Positions 34,306 through 45,499 are shown, numbered from the stretch's first letter. The stretch: DNA of 64,000 nucleotides from Manis javanica (GCF_040802235.1 NC_133156.1:26741343-26805342), one strand, 5' to 3'. Made by a program: numbers and translations. Notes: generated by a model from the letters alone, not told the origin.

Positions 34306-34614
34306 CAGAGGTTGGCATACTTTTTCTGTAAAGGGCCAAATAGTAAATACTGTAGGCTTTGTGGTCCCTGTTGCAACTACTTATCTTGGCCACTGTATCA
34401 TGAAAACAGCCACAGACAGTGCATAGTGACTGATCATGGCTATGTTCCAATATACAACTGTATATGGACACCGAGATTTAAACTTCATATACACAAAATA
34501 TTATGCTTGATTTGATTTTTTTCAACCATTTAAAAATGGAACACCTTAGTTTGCAGGCAGAACAAAAACAGGTGGTGGTAGATTGGCCCACAGTCCATGG
34601 TTTACTGGCCCCTG
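34306..34614 (+). mobile_element. hAT-Charlie-type non-autonomous DNA transposon
   Basis: Begins CAGAGGTTGGCATACTTTTTC and ends TGGTTTACTGGCCCCTG, which are inverted repeats of each other. TGTAAAGGGCCAAATAGTAAATACTGTAGGCTTTG and TGGCTATGTTCCAATA are landmarks of a widespread mammalian family. Candidate 8-bp target duplicates AGTTAGAG (34298-34305) and AACTAGCA (34615-34622) match at four positions and differ at four, three of these by transitions. No transposase frame. Confidence 0.85.
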
Positions 34615-34622
34615 AACTAGCA

Positions 34623-35320
34623 GAGAGAGGACAATGTTGGGTGGCTTATCTGGAGGCTTTCTGGAGAAGGGACATAGACAACAGGGAAGGGTTTGGACGG
34701 GAGGAGCAGTGGAAGTTGGCGCTAGATGTGAGCTAGCAGGAGCACACTCACAAATGCTAGCAGAGGCCAGGGAGGCCATGGCATGAGCGAGACAGGCTGG
34801 GTGGGACCAGAGTAACCCCCACACTCATATGCCATCTAAAATCTGCAGCATCTGAGCTCCAGCACTTTGCTGCCAACATGCCCATTTTTCCAGATCATCC
34901 ACAATTTCAAGAGAAGCCTGAGATTTTTCTGTGAAAATTCCCAACCTTTAAAAGTTGGCATGAATTAAAAAAATTCTTTTTGAAATTAAAAATGTAAGAA
35001 TAGAAAGCACGTCAGATAGAACATGAGAAGGGTTGAACATCATGGACCATTTGTTTGTGACTCTTGGTTTTGGATATTTATTGAGATCATTTGAATTGGA
35101 GTGAGGGGTAAGCCTCTTTATTAGGGATGTGCCTGCAAAGAAAGGTGGACGATGGGAAGGGGGACTGACATCCACTAGGTAAACAAGGCCTATATTCCAG
35201 AAGAGTCCATTTTACTGAAAGGTTTAGAGGAAATCTAACAATGATTTCCTTGTTAAAGTAACTGTAAACATATTTGGAAGGATTGCAAAAATTACACATT
35301 TTTTCTTATTTTAAAATTAA
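34623..35320. other. Unique non-coding DNA
   Basis: No repeat recognised with confidence. AT-rich from 34920. Confidence 0.4.
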
Positions 35321-35324
35321 AATA

Positions 35325-35690
35325 AATTTTAAAAATTGGCATTACATACAATAAAACTCACTGATCTTAATAGTACAGCTCAGTTAGTATTACCTGCCCC
35401 TGAACTTCACATAGGTGCAATCATATGGCACATGCTGTCTGGGGTCTTTGTCTGAGAGTCATCCCTGTCATTATGTGTAGCAGTGGTCTGTTACTGTCCA
35501 TAGCCGTAAAGTATTGCTCAATCTACCTGTCTTACTGTTAATGGATATGTGGCTTGTGTCCAGTTTTTGGATTTTGTGAATGGCATTGCTATGATGATCC
35601 CTATGTGTCTTTTTCTGGACATGAGCGCCTACTTCCCTGGGGTATATGCTCCAAGTGGACTTGCTGGTGGAATGGCTGATGTGTGTCTCA
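35325..35690 (-). mobile_element. Old LINE-1 end (antisense)
   Basis: TGTTAATGGATATGTGGCTTGTGTCCAGTTTTTGG, ATTGCTATGATGATCCCTATGTG and GGGTATATGCTCCAAGTGGACTTGCTGG are antisense L1 ORF2 C-terminus/3' UTR sequences. Strongly diverged. Confidence 0.8.
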
Positions 35691-35864
35691 AAGGAAGGCT
35701 GCGCTTGCTGTGAGTGGTTTTAGATTCTGCCCCCAGACTCCCAGGGGCCAAGCCCATTCTCCTTCACAGTTAGGTACTCTCACCAGAAAAACTGAGGATG
35801 TTGGTATAGGGGCAAGAGCATGGAATGAAAAGCCAAAAGACAGAGGTCAGCAGGTGGTACCATT

Positions 35865-36005
35865 ATTAGCATCATTTTGTAGGTAAACACCCTGAGGCTC
35901 AGAGAAGCAAGCTGATTTGTCCCTGGTCAGGTAAATAGTCAGGAGAGACCCTGGATTCAAATCCAGATTCCTCCAACTTCCAGAGGCATGTTTTTTAACT
36001 GCTCT
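35865..36005 (-). mobile_element. MIR SINE (antisense)
   Basis: CCCTGAGGCTCAGAGAAGCAAGCTGATTTGTCCCTGGTCAGG and GGATTCAAATCCAGATTCCTCC are antisense MIR. Confidence 0.8.
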
Positions 36006-36437
36006 GTTCTAAAGCCTAGGAGCTGGCACTCATATTTTCACCTGCCCAGCATCCACTCCTTTCCTGCTGTGAACAGCACCCCAGTTGTCTTTTGGAGAGG
36101 CATCAGTGGCTATATGATACAGTCTCAGTAGGCTGTCACTCCAGGTACTTTCCACCCTGAGCCAAGGTGCAGGCCTGTGACCCAGCACTGGGGTGAGGGG
36201 CGTCAGGGGCCTAAGGCACCGAGGGTGCAAAACTTAACGAGGCACTCACTCTCAGAGCCAGACAAGCGCAGGAGCAGCCTTCCCACCTCCCAGCCCGGTA
36301 CTGCACCCAAGCCCAGCCAGGGCAACCCCCTTCCAGCAATCTGGGGCTTGAGAGGACAGGCTCCTGGGAAGGAGATACATCCTTCCGGTGTTGAAGGCCT
36401 GAGTGGAGCCAATTCACTCCCAGTTCTAGTGTATTGA
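36006..36437. other. Unassigned DNA, possible ancient repeat
   Basis: GGGGCCTAAGGCACCGAGGGTGCAAAA near 36208-36235 recalls an ancient mammalian repeat with GGGCCCAGTGCAAAAT-type sequence (see 41855-41995). Not assigned. Confidence 0.35.
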
Positions 36438-36870
36438 TGTGGATAAAATGAGAGTTCCGGTGGCCAGGATTCTCTCCTGGCCCTAGCTGGCTGGCTCACT
36501 GCACACGTGTGGGCAATACATTGTTATTGACTCTATATAAAGAGCTCTGCCCAGTGCTCTGGGTGATGCGGTGGTATGGCTGCAAGGCTGCAGGAGAGCA
36601 GAGCAGAGGCTGGAGTGGTGGCAGCACCGAGGACAGAGGCCCAGAGGACAGCTGTGTGGGATGGCTATGCGGACAGAGGGGCCCAGAGGCAGACACTGGC
36701 CTGCTGCATGCAGACTCGCTCTGAGTGAACGGGATTCTAGTGACTGCCCTGCCACCTGAAAATAAAGTTGGGTATAACCCTTTCACCCCAAGAACATTTT
36801 ACTGTCATTTTCTTTGGTCACATTGAATCCATAGTGAACTTGCCCGGGGCTGAAACCCACTGGCAAGTCG
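36438..36870 (+). mobile_element. LTR of an endogenous retrovirus, about 430 bp
   Basis: Homologous to the LTR at 33674-33973 but in the opposite orientation. It begins TGTGGATAAAATG, shares TTCCGGTGGCCAGGATTCTC, has a TATA box (TATATAA, 36534-36540) followed by GCCCAGTGCTCTGGG, then AATAAA (36761-36766) and CACCCCAAGAACATTTTACTGTCATTTTC, and ends CACTGGCAAG. It carries about 145 bp more than its relative between the TATA box and the poly(A) signal. A clean target duplication was not found. No coding remnant. Confidence 0.78.
36534..36766 (+). promoter_or_regulatory. LTR TATA box to polyadenylation signal
   Basis: TATATAA at 36534-36540 and AATAAA at 36761-36766 delimit the candidate U3/R/U5 core of this LTR. 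The same pair is present in the relative at 33674-33973. Activity is unknown. Confidence 0.6.
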
Positions 36871-37135
36871 CTTGGGGAGGTCTCACTGTGACTCCTGAGC
36901 TCTCATTCTCTTTGTCACTCCTGCATTAATTCCCCTTGTGTGTAAGCAGACTTGGTTTGGAGGCTTTTAAGGAAGCACTGTGTGCTGGAACATGTTGCCC
37001 AATGTTGCTGTCTCCTTTTCTCCATCTGGAACATCTGAAAAATGGGGGTTCAATTAAGCATCGAATAGCACTCCATGTGAAAAGCACAGCAAGTCCCTGG
37101 GGAAGGGATTCCTCTAGCATTTCTTCCTAATCCCA
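36871..37135. other. Unique non-coding DNA
   Basis: Nothing recognised. Confidence 0.4.
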
Positions 37136-37139
37136 GCTC

Positions 37140-37297
37140 CACCCTGGCATTACCTAGGGAGCCTTAACCACTCAGGGCTCTGGCTCACACCTCATCCCAA
37201 TGAATTCAGAATCTCTGGGGATGGGGGGGCCAGAAAGCAATACTTTATAAAGTTCCACAGGTGATTCCACTGAGCAGCTCTGGTTGAGAACAACTGC
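37140..37297 (+). mobile_element. MER5A-type hAT-Charlie relic
   Basis: CCAATGAATTCAGAATCTCTGGGGATGG, CCACAGGTGATTCCACTGAG and GGTTGAGAACAACTG follow the MER5A consensus to its terminal repeat. Confidence 0.85.
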
Positions 37298-37659
37298 TGT
37301 AAACACTGGGGGTTTCTGTGGGTAATTAGCAGCTCTGCTCCTGCAAGGACCCCACAGCTCCTTGCCTGGGACTTCAGCGTAGATATGAGAATGGCCTCCA
37401 TCCGCCCATCAGCTAGATGGAAGGAGGAAGAAGAACCACTTACCTCCATCAGGCCTCCCTTGTCCCCGGGTTTTGGAGGGGTTTGTGTCTGGGATCTGCT
37501 GTAGAGTCTGAAATCTCAGGGCCTAGGGCCATGGAGAGGTCCTTTGGGCCATTTCCTTGCCTCTGGGCAGGAGGCACTGGCAGAGGCTCTGGCCTAGAAC
37601 AGGAGTGCTGGATTCAAGTCTCAACCCTCCCAGGCATCAACCAGTGAACCTGGGCGAGC

Positions 37660-37835
37660 AATAATTGCAAAATGAACAAGGCTAGGTGTCCTCAACTTGA
37701 GCACATCAGATAATTTAGAGGACAGAGGTGGGACCCCAGAATCTGCACTTGCCAGTGGGCATCTAGGTGATTCTGATATTGCCCAGCTCTGGGTACAACC
37801 CTGAGGCTGCGGTACCAAGGTGATTCTGAAGAGGA
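37660..37835 (+). mobile_element. MER5A-type hAT-Charlie relic
   Basis: GTGTCCTCAACTTGAGCACATCAG at the left, CCCCAGAATCTGCACTTGCC and CATCTAGGTGATTCTGATATTG at the right fit MER5A. Confidence 0.65.
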
Positions 37836-38830
37836 AAGCAGAGTTGAGCATCACAGAAGAAAGTGCTGTGCTAAGGAGAAGTGGTGCACTTAGGAGGTGA
37901 GATGAAAGTGAGCAAGCCAGACACTGACCTCAAGCAGCCAAACATCAAGGTCTGTTTGTTCGGCAGTTACTTGATGGAGAAGAACCTACTGTTGTGTAAT
38001 ATAAATTCTAGCTCTGCATGTCTTCCTCCACCAGTCACTCAATATACCACTTCTGAGTCTCTTGCATTGTCCTATTTATGTGTACCTAGGAACAAAAAGT
38101 CTCTTAGACTTGCTTCTAACCACCATCCTTCGACAACTGCATGCAGCTTTATGCAGAGTTCCTTCTCATCTACTATTTCAGGCGATTCTCAGAATTGCCT
38201 GGGGAAGGTAGCAGGTTGGGCTGAGCAGCCCTGTTTTCAGCATAAAACCCTTCCTGGTCACATGGCCAGTAAGAGTTAGTAAGCAGAAGGGTCGAAACCC
38301 AGACTTGAACATCTGACCCTAAATCCAATGATCCTGGACCAAGATTTCCTGTCTGTCTTTTTGCCCATCCATTTGTCTACCACCCTTCTACCCATCCACC
38401 CATCTGTGTATCCATCCGTTCATGTATTGCTAACTTACTTTTGTTTGCCTATTTATATCTGTCATGTGTTTACTACACACCTCTATTTCTATGTCCATTT
38501 ATCATGGTTTGGTCTCTACAACAATCTGTTAAATTTAATAAACCATTATTCAGAACCTGCTGTGTGTCACACCCTTTCCTACTTGTATCGCCTGCTTCCA
38601 CTCTCCATGTATCTCATCTCCCACTGAATACTTTCTCCTCTGACCTTTCTGCAGGACTTTGCTCTGTGTGACCATGATCTCCACTTGCCTCCCTCCTGAC
38701 CTATACTCTTCCCTGATGGCTTGTGAATGGATTCCTTGTCCTTCCATGCCTGCCTTGAACTGGCATTATTTCTGCCCCATGCCAGACTCCAGGCAAACAG
38801 TTAGGGACTGGATGACCAGACACCCCCACT
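37836..38830. other. Mostly unique DNA
   Basis: A degenerate CCAT-rich stretch at 38360-38425. The rest is unassigned. Confidence 0.4.
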
Positions 38831-38834
38831 TGAC

Positions 38835-38955
38835 TGTTTGCAACTTGAGAGCAAGGACCATTTGCAATTCAGGAGCAAGGTCTTTTCCAGGGTTCCATCC
38901 CCCTCAGTTCCCAATCAAAGGCTATGCACACAGTAAGCATTTTGCTCACACTGGT
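38835..38955 (+). mobile_element. L2 LINE 3' end, low confidence
   Basis: CAACTTGAGAGCAAGGACCATTTG and GCTATGCACACAGTAAGCATTTTG resemble the L2 3' end, with an internal duplication of the GAGCAAGG segment. Confidence 0.5.
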
Positions 38956-38999
38956 TGGCTTGAATTCACAGTCTTTGGGAATTGGGAGGCATTTTTCAA

Positions 39000-39160
39000 C
39001 TTTTATTCTTTCAACAAATCTTGCATAGATTTGCTTGCTAGATGCTCTTGCTAGGCATAAAGACAAATTAGTTCAATTTTATTTTGTAGATAGGGAAAGG
39101 GAAGCCCTGAGGACAGAGGCTTGTTCCAGGTCCCAAACCTGTGGCAGAATGTCACTTGAG
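39000..39160 (-). mobile_element. MIR/L2-type fragment (antisense)
   Basis: TTTTATTTTGTAGATAGGGAAAGGGAAGCCCTGAGG ... CCAGGTCCCAAACCTG resembles antisense MIR. Confidence 0.45.
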
Positions 39161-39565
39161 GACAGTGATGAGAATGTCACTGCACTGCATCCAGATATCT
39201 TGAAGTTCCCTAGAGAGGAGGTACTGGGAAACCACGGGCCGCCGCATCAAGTCAGACCCGTCAGGTCCCACTAAGAGCCTTCAGGGTGGCAGGGAGAGCC
39301 TGAGTCCGTACTCATCTACACAGAGGACACCAGGGTGGCCAAGGGCCAGCAAGGGAGTGGCCCTGGGCATTCTAAGGGAAGGGAAGTCAGGGGTCTAGCT
39401 GGATCCCAGGGGGGCCATGCACTTGACAGGGGATATCTGACCAGTAGAATCCAGCTCCAAGTACTAAGGATGTCCAATTTGGCCAGACTTTCTCTCATTC
39501 CTGGGACATTTTCTGCTGACTCTGTCCCCACCCTCTGTTAAAATCAGACTCATAAAATACGATGT
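39161..39565. other. Unique non-coding DNA
   Basis: Nothing recognised. Confidence 0.4.
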
Positions 39566-39569
39566 CAGA

Positions 39570-40070
39570 CTTCATCTAGCTCAGAAGTTCTCAAAATTGA
39601 GTAAGTTGGGGAGCTCTAGGCGTGGGTGAATCTATGCGTGCTCCGTGAAAAGATCTCAGGACACACTACTGATTGGAAAAATTGCAGAATGATACACAAG
39701 ATACTATTTTAACAACCATCTCTCCTACCAAACAAAAATCCCAAATACTATATATTTCCTACTATGTATTTCATATGTCTGAATATAAACACAACTATGT
39801 CTAGAGAGGTTATACACTCCTAAATGATATTGGTTGCTTTTGGAGAAGATACTGGTGGTGGTGACAAACAGTGCTTTGGCCTTAAAATGTCATATTTTAT
39901 TATTTTATGAGGAAAATATATCATGTATTATTTGTATAAATGCAAAATTTAAATAAAAAGATTCCTCCAAATGTTTTCACCCATTTTATCTGGTTGGAAG
40001 TCTGAGAATCTGCATTTTAGAAAACTTTCTGGGGTTGCTGATCCATGAATACACTTTGAGGAAAGCTGAC
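39570..40070. mobile_element. MER5A-type relic split by an old L1 3' end
   Basis: The left part (39570-39625) has CAGAAGTTCTCAAAATTGAG. The right part (39985-40070) has GAGAATCTGCATTTTAG ... TTTGAGGAAAGCTG. Between them, about 39640-39962, lies an A/T-rich plus-strand segment (AGGTTATACACTCCTAAATGATATTGGTTGC ... TTTAAATAAAAAG) resembling an old L1-type 3' UTR with an A-rich end. This suggests the LINE inserted into the DNA transposon. Confidence 0.55.
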
Positions 40071-40071
40071 C

Positions 40072-40185
40072 CAGTCCAGCATTGTACAGATGAGTAACTT
40101 GAGAGTCAGAGCAGGTAAGAAACTTGCCCAAGATCACACAGCCTGGTGGTGACTGGGCTGGGGCTTCAGCCCAGGACGTCATCCT
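40072..40185 (-). mobile_element. MIR core (antisense)
   Basis: GTACAGATGAGTAACTTGAGAGTCAGAGCAGG and AACTTGCCCAAGATCACACAGCC are antisense MIR. Confidence 0.85.
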
Positions 40186-40204
40186 CCCAGGTGGTGCTCT
40201 CTCT

Positions 40205-40440
40205 TGCACACAGAGACAGGGAAGGAAACCCGGAAGGAAACGCCGTAAAAGAGTGGAGGTGGAGCAGGGGAGGGTGGACGTCCAGTGCCAGAGCGGGAGG
40301 AGCTCCGGGCACCACGGAGTTGGGCCAGTTAGCAGCTTCTGTGTGTGTGCTGGCGGGGCACGGCGGGCAGGGGAGGTGCGGCGAGAATGGCGGTGCGGCA
40401 AGAAGGGGCAAATATTGGCCGTCTTCCTGACTTTCCTTTG
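40205..40440. promoter_or_regulatory. Small CpG-rich promoter-like patch
   Basis: About fifteen CpGs in roughly 210 bp, against a CpG-poor background. It contains an ETS-type CCGGAAG (40230-40236), a YY1-like AATGGCGG (40386-40393) and GGCGGGG-type GC boxes. No TATA box and no repeat family recognised. This is the strongest promoter-like base composition in the window, but it is shorter than a classical CpG island and no coding frame starts from it. Confidence 0.4.
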
Positions 40441-40634
40441 AGCTGCCCTGTTCTCAGCCCTCTGCCCTTCCTGGATTCCCCTGCCCTGTGCGGCTTGCCT
40501 CTGAGCCCGTCATGTTTCTAGCAGGGGCAGGGGCTCCCATCTGGGCAGCCTTGAGGCTGAGTGAGTATGGGCAATCTCTTCCCTCTCTTGACCTCAGCTT
40601 CCTCATCTGTCATTTATGCAGCTGAGTCAGTGGC

Positions 40635-40775
40635 CCCTAAACCTGGTTTTATACCCTCTTGGAGGCTCATTTAAAAAGCAGAATCCTGGACCCTTCCATA
40701 ATGGCGTGTGGGGCCTGAAATGTGCATATTTAACAACCACTTCCACTCCCATCAGATGATTTCTACAGTCTATAG
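40635..40775 (+). mobile_element. MER5A-type relic
   Basis: GAATCCTGGACCCTTCC, CCTGAAATGTGCATATTTAACAACC, then TCAGATGATTTCTACAG fit diverged MER5A. Confidence 0.6.
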
Positions 40776-41370
40776 TCAGAAAACCATTAGTCTTTCTTCC
40801 CTGAGACTTAGGCCTCTGGCAGGCCTGAGGCTTAGCCTATGAAGAGGACTGGAGGACTGAGGAATCCAGTATGGCCAGCAATCCCTGCTCCCAGGAAACC
40901 CTGGTGTCACTCCCTGCCACCTGTGCCTAGCCTGTGGCTCCGGGATCCCCTCCATCAGGGCAGGCCTCTTCATAGCCCGGGCAGAATGTCTGGAATGTGG
41001 CTGCAGAGGGAGACAGGGCTGGTCGGGCTGCCAGAACTGCCTCTGGAATCCAGGCACAAACAGCAGGCTCTAGCCCCCAAGGGCCTTTGCCCTGCTGGCC
41101 TAGAAGTGGCCCAGCAGGACCCCAGAGTGGGGAGGGAGGGAGGGCAGGCTATGAGTCCCTGCACAGGCCAGCATCTTAGTAGGCATCAGTTGCGTCTTCT
41201 ATCAGATCACGCCCTACTTCCCTGTACATATGGCATTGTAGCACTTCTACAGCAATTTTGCATCTATTCATCCTCTGCACCACTGCGTTTTATTAGCACT
41301 ATATGATGAGCAATGGGAAATTCACAGATGAATTAGACACCAGACAGATTCAGAAAACTACCATTTTTTG
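40776..41370. other. Unique, GC-richer non-coding DNA
   Basis: Open frames on both strands at 40776-41306 lack any identifiable motif. Confidence 0.4.
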
Positions 41371-41374
41371 CCTC

Positions 41375-41575
41375 AGGCACACTGCTTAGTGCTTTACTGA
41401 TTCATCACTTTATTTAATCCTGACAATCCTGCAGGGTAAGAACTATTACCACCTCCATTTGGCAGATGAAGAGACTGCTTTCCAGAGAGGTTAACTAACT
41501 TTTCCCAAGGCCACACAGCTGAAAGATGGCAGAGCTGGGTTTGAATGCAGCTGCATAACTGCAAGCCCAAACCTC
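41375..41575 (-). mobile_element. MIR SINE (antisense), near full length
   Basis: CCCAAGGCCACACAGCTGAAAGATGGCAGAGCTGGGTTTGAATGC and CACCTCCATTTGGCAGATGAAGAGAC are antisense MIR. Confidence 0.92.
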
Positions 41576-41854
41576 ACCCTGCACATCACTTCTCTGACAA
41601 GTATAGGAAGGGGGATGAGGCCCACACAGTGGTGGCCTGCCCTGAGCGCACTGAGACCAGGACAGAGCGATCTGTGCCCCAACAAGTGCGTGGAACCCTT
41701 GCAGTTCATAGGGAGACGCGGTGCCGGAGATTGAGATGTTCCTGAGCAGGCAAACTTGTGAGGGCCCAGGCAGGTGGGGGAGGGATGGCACTACTGCACA
41801 GACCCTGAGTGAGCAAACGGAGTGGGGTGGGATGAGGCTGGCGACGGCAGGCTG

Positions 41855-41995
41855 GATTATTTGCAGAACTGCTACATTGGTCTGCGGGGCCCAGTGCAAA
41901 ATAACAATCTGGGAACTTTATTCAAAAATGATTGAGATTTCCAAGACAGAGACAGCAGACAACTGAGGCCAGTATGGGGCCTTTCTAAATGCAGG
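41855..41995. mobile_element. Ancient repeat, unassigned (possibly DNA-transposon derived)
   Basis: GGTCTGCGGGGCCCAGTGCAAAATAACAA and ATTCAAAAATGATTGAGATTTCCAAGACAGAGACAGCAGA recall an old mammalian repeat seen in multiple copies. I cannot name it securely. Confidence 0.45.
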
Positions 41996-42049
41996 TGGCA
42001 TGGCCTGGGTCCTGACCCTATGGTTCGGTTGGAGCGTAACATGGCAGGG

Positions 42050-42310
42050 AGGTTTGAGCACAGGCTGCAGACCTAAACTTGGTTCCAATCCTGGCTTTAG
42101 TCTTTAAGGGCATGAGGATTTTGGTTAAGTCACTTAAGATTATCTGAATGTGGGACTGAGGAATTGTGGGACTTTCCTCAAAGTGTATTCATGGATCAAC
42201 TATCCTTCCTCTGCAAAAGTACCTTATCGGGAGGATTTTTTGAGGATCTAAGAAGATGATGCCTAGCCTAGTACGTGATAAATTGTAACAAATATTAGTT
42301 ACTATGACTG
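42050..42310 (+). mobile_element. MIR SINE, diverged
   Basis: TTTGAGCACAGGCTGCAGACC, TTGGTTCCAATCCTGGC, TTGGTTAAGTCACTTAAG and ATAAATTGTAACAAATATTAGTTA follow the consensus, with an insertion in the middle. Confidence 0.65.
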
Positions 42311-43750
42311 CAATCGTTGTAGCTACTATCACTAGGGAGAAATGGGAGTGATGCTGGAAGTGTAGTGCACCGCTGTGAGAGGGGGACATCGAGGGGTACT
42401 GGTTCCCTGGCTTCAGCCACATCACATCCTGGGCTAGGGCCCCGTCTGGAGGGGAACAGAAAGAGTGGAGATGACATCAGAGGTTCTGTTTCAAGGCCTC
42501 AGAGTGGCTCCCTACCTCCCAGGCTTCTGTTGGGGTGACCTAACCAGGGCCACTGGAGGGGCTGGCCTGGCTCCTGTATTCCTCAGCACAGGAGCCCCAC
42601 CTGCCAGCACCAGCCTGGGGTAGCTGACTGTGGGCTGGATTGGAGGCAGATGAGCTCATGCTCACAGGCCTGGCCAGCAAGGCTGGACGCTTCTCGTGGC
42701 AGGAGCCTGTCAGAACTGCCAGCTGGACGTCAGGATGAGTTGGAGGGCCTGGTGGTGCCCAGATGCCCATGACCAGCAGGTCTGCTGAGTGTTTGATTAC
42801 ATTCCCAGACACCCCAGGCAAGACCAGGGCTGGTTGTTCCCACTCCTGCTGGGTCCCGTCTGTCAGTGACAGAGCTGGCATCACAGGCTTAGGCCCCATG
42901 GCCCACCTGCCTTCCACCTTCTGCTTCTTTCTCTCTGCTGCAGGCTACAGTCCTTACAGGCCAGGTGGCCTGAGCCCCTGATGATTTCATCCTCCTTAAA
43001 GGCATCATGTCCCTTTGACAGCCGAGCTTCAAGCCTTTCCCAGCTACAGGTCCATAACCAAGACTCCAGGGTCACTGTTCAGTAGCTGTCTCCCAGCCTC
43101 ACCCCTGTTGTGCGACCCTTCCTGGGGAGAATTCAGTAGAATGGAGGGGATTTCAGCCCTGGAAATGACAGTTTTTATTTCATGTTCATCCAACATGTCA
43201 TCTCAATGCCCGAACTGTGCCCAGTGAGCTGACTCTTCTCTTGAGACTGGTCTTTCCCGGTGGGCCTCATTCCTGGGCACCTACTCTGGGTATGGCAGCA
43301 CATGGGGGCAATGCCGCTCCCTCCCTAGGGGCTGTCTTGATTATAACACTGAAAGTCCTGCATCTCCAGAAACCCTTCAGTCCTGGGCCAAGTCTGGTGA
43401 TGGTCAGCCAACCCTGCACATGCCTCTATGATTTCCATTGAATAAACCTGAGCCTTTAGCCGGCCCCAAAAGGAATCAAAGGGCTTCAGTCTGTTAAAAA
43501 ATGAAAAAAATACTCTCTGAGCTTCTGGACTCTGTGGGCACAAGTTGCCACCTAGCTAGAGTTTTCTTCTTGCTCAAGCCCATGGTTTGCACTCTCTATC
43601 ACATGGCAAAAGGACAGATTCCTCTAAGGAAAACCTAGACCAGAGCTCAGTGCCTGCTTCACTGAGGCAGGGAAACTGAAATGCAGATATGGAATTCAGA
43701 ATCAGAGGTACTTCTTCTTAGCCTACAGTGTGCCTGGCATCATGTAGGAA
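42311..43750. other. Unique non-coding DNA
   Basis: No repeat recognised. AATAAA at 43440-43445 without other support for a transcript end. Confidence 0.45.
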
Positions 43751-43754
43751 ATAC

Positions 43755-43855
43755 TGATGCCTGGGGCCCAAGCCCAGAAAGTCTGGGCATCAGGATGTGG
43801 AAGCTTGCCAGGTGATGCCAAGTCCAGCCTTGGTTAAGAACCACTGGGTTAGACA
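43755..43855 (+). mobile_element. MER5A-type relic
   Basis: GATGCCTGGGGCCCAAGCCCAGAAAGTCTG, CCAGGTGATGCCAAGTCCAGCC and GGTTAAGAACCACTGG end at the terminal repeat. Confidence 0.75.
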
Positions 43856-44039
43856 GAGATCCATCCCTGAGAGCTTAAAAAGGAGTGGGCAGGAGTCGAG
43901 GGAAGAGAGGCACACAGAGAAACTGAACACCAAGCAGAGAGCCACAGAGGCTCCACCAGAGGGCCATGGGGAGGGGAGAGAGGCCAGAGCAGGGCAGGCC
44001 GGGGCTAAGGGGTTCAGACCAATCGGAGCCGGAAACTTA

Positions 44040-44240
44040 GCTGGGTGAGACCAGTGACTTGGGCAGGTAGTTAAAGCTTTTCTGAGCTTTAGTTTCTTCA
44101 TCTGAAAAGTAGAGAATGATAACAGTGCCTAATCCAGTGTAGTGGTGCTCAGAGAAATAAGATAATCCCCCCAGAGTGCTGAGCCGAGTGCCTGATGTGA
44201 AGATAGCTATTGTCTTCAGGTCAGCGGAGCTCGCAGAGGG
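44040..44240 (+). mobile_element. MIR SINE
   Basis: GAGCTTTAGTTTCTTCATCTGAAAAG, GGTGCTCAGAGAAATAAGATAAT and GAGTGCCTGATGTGAAGATAGCTATT follow the core to 3' end. Confidence 0.75.
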
Positions 44241-45170
44241 GAGGTGGTGTATGGGCTCTGCCAAGGTGGCTAAATACAATGTTAGATGTTGGGAAGCTGT
44301 GAGCACACACTCAGGAATGAGATGTTTCCAAGCATGCTTGGGGAGCACGAAGGAGTCCAATTTCTCTGGTGCTTCAGGAACTAAAGGCCAGAGGATTCCC
44401 CAGTTAGGTCCTCTGTCCAACAGGGAGAAGGACTAGGTCCTGGGTCAGAAGTGGCAGAGGAACTGGAGAGGAGAGGATGAATGTTGGCAGCATTATGGGG
44501 TTCTGCAATCTACCCCAATACTTCTGCTTATAGACAGTCCCAACACTCGACAGGCTGGAGGCCAGCCTTGGCCCAGATGGGAGCCCAAAGGAAGGTAGTT
44601 GCCTGCCACCCCTCACATGACTAGTCAAAGGGCTCGTGCAGCCACCCAGCCACCCTCAATTTGGGTTAATGCCTAATCAGCCCCGACCTGGAGACTTGGG
44701 TGGTAATCAGCCAGTGGATAATTGCCTAGGTTAGCCTTCCCACTAGAGCTGACCACGGTAGCTCCCCTCATGCTGCAAACCCCTAGGCCTCTGACCCAGG
44801 ACTGAAGCAGCTAGAAGGAGGGAGGCTGGGAGAGTCTTCTCGGTACAGAGCTCTTCTGGATGTGTTGGGCAGCACATCACAGCACCCTGCTTGATACCCT
44901 GTGGTCCTCCCCAAAGTTGGTGACAGATCTCTGAGGGCATGGCCCATAGTGGCTGCAGCAGCTCCATTGAATGTGTGTCTCCTGAGAGCTGGGAAATAGC
45001 CTAGAGCCTCCTCACTCCTTCACAAGCAACAAGACCAGAACCTGAAAGGTTGCACTTATCAATAGAGACCAGCCTAAACTTCAAGAAAATTAAGTTCTAG
45101 CTATAGAACCAGGCCTCAGTTTTGGTCACAGGGCACAGGAAGTGGATCTGTTCTGGGTGGTCTCAGCAGT
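44241..45170. other. Unique non-coding DNA
   Basis: No repeat recognised. Confidence 0.4.
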
Positions 45171-45174
45171 TGTA

Positions 45175-45265
45175 AGCCCATTTAACAAATGAGGAAACAG
45201 AGACTTAGCAAACTGAAGTCTTGCCTGGGGTCACATGCTTATAATAATAGTGGTGATAAGGATAT
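45175..45265 (-). mobile_element. MIR core (antisense)
   Basis: GCCCATTTAACAAATGAGGAAACAGAGACTTAGCAAACTGAAG is antisense MIR. Confidence 0.75.
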
Positions 45266-45499
45266 GTAGAATTCTTGTTTATTAACCAGGTTAGGGGCTG
45301 CTGCTCTGCTGAGCATCAGGTTGAATTGCTAAGAGTCAGAACTGACTGATTGGAGAGGTAATGAGCTCCCTATAATTAGAGGTGTGGAAGCAAACTCTCA
45401 CTTATTTGCCACTTAAAGTGCAGAGGGGCTGCAAGTTCTTGGAGGAGAGCAGGGATTGGAGAGGATGGTTGCAGGGACATTTTCAACTCTATAGGGCAG

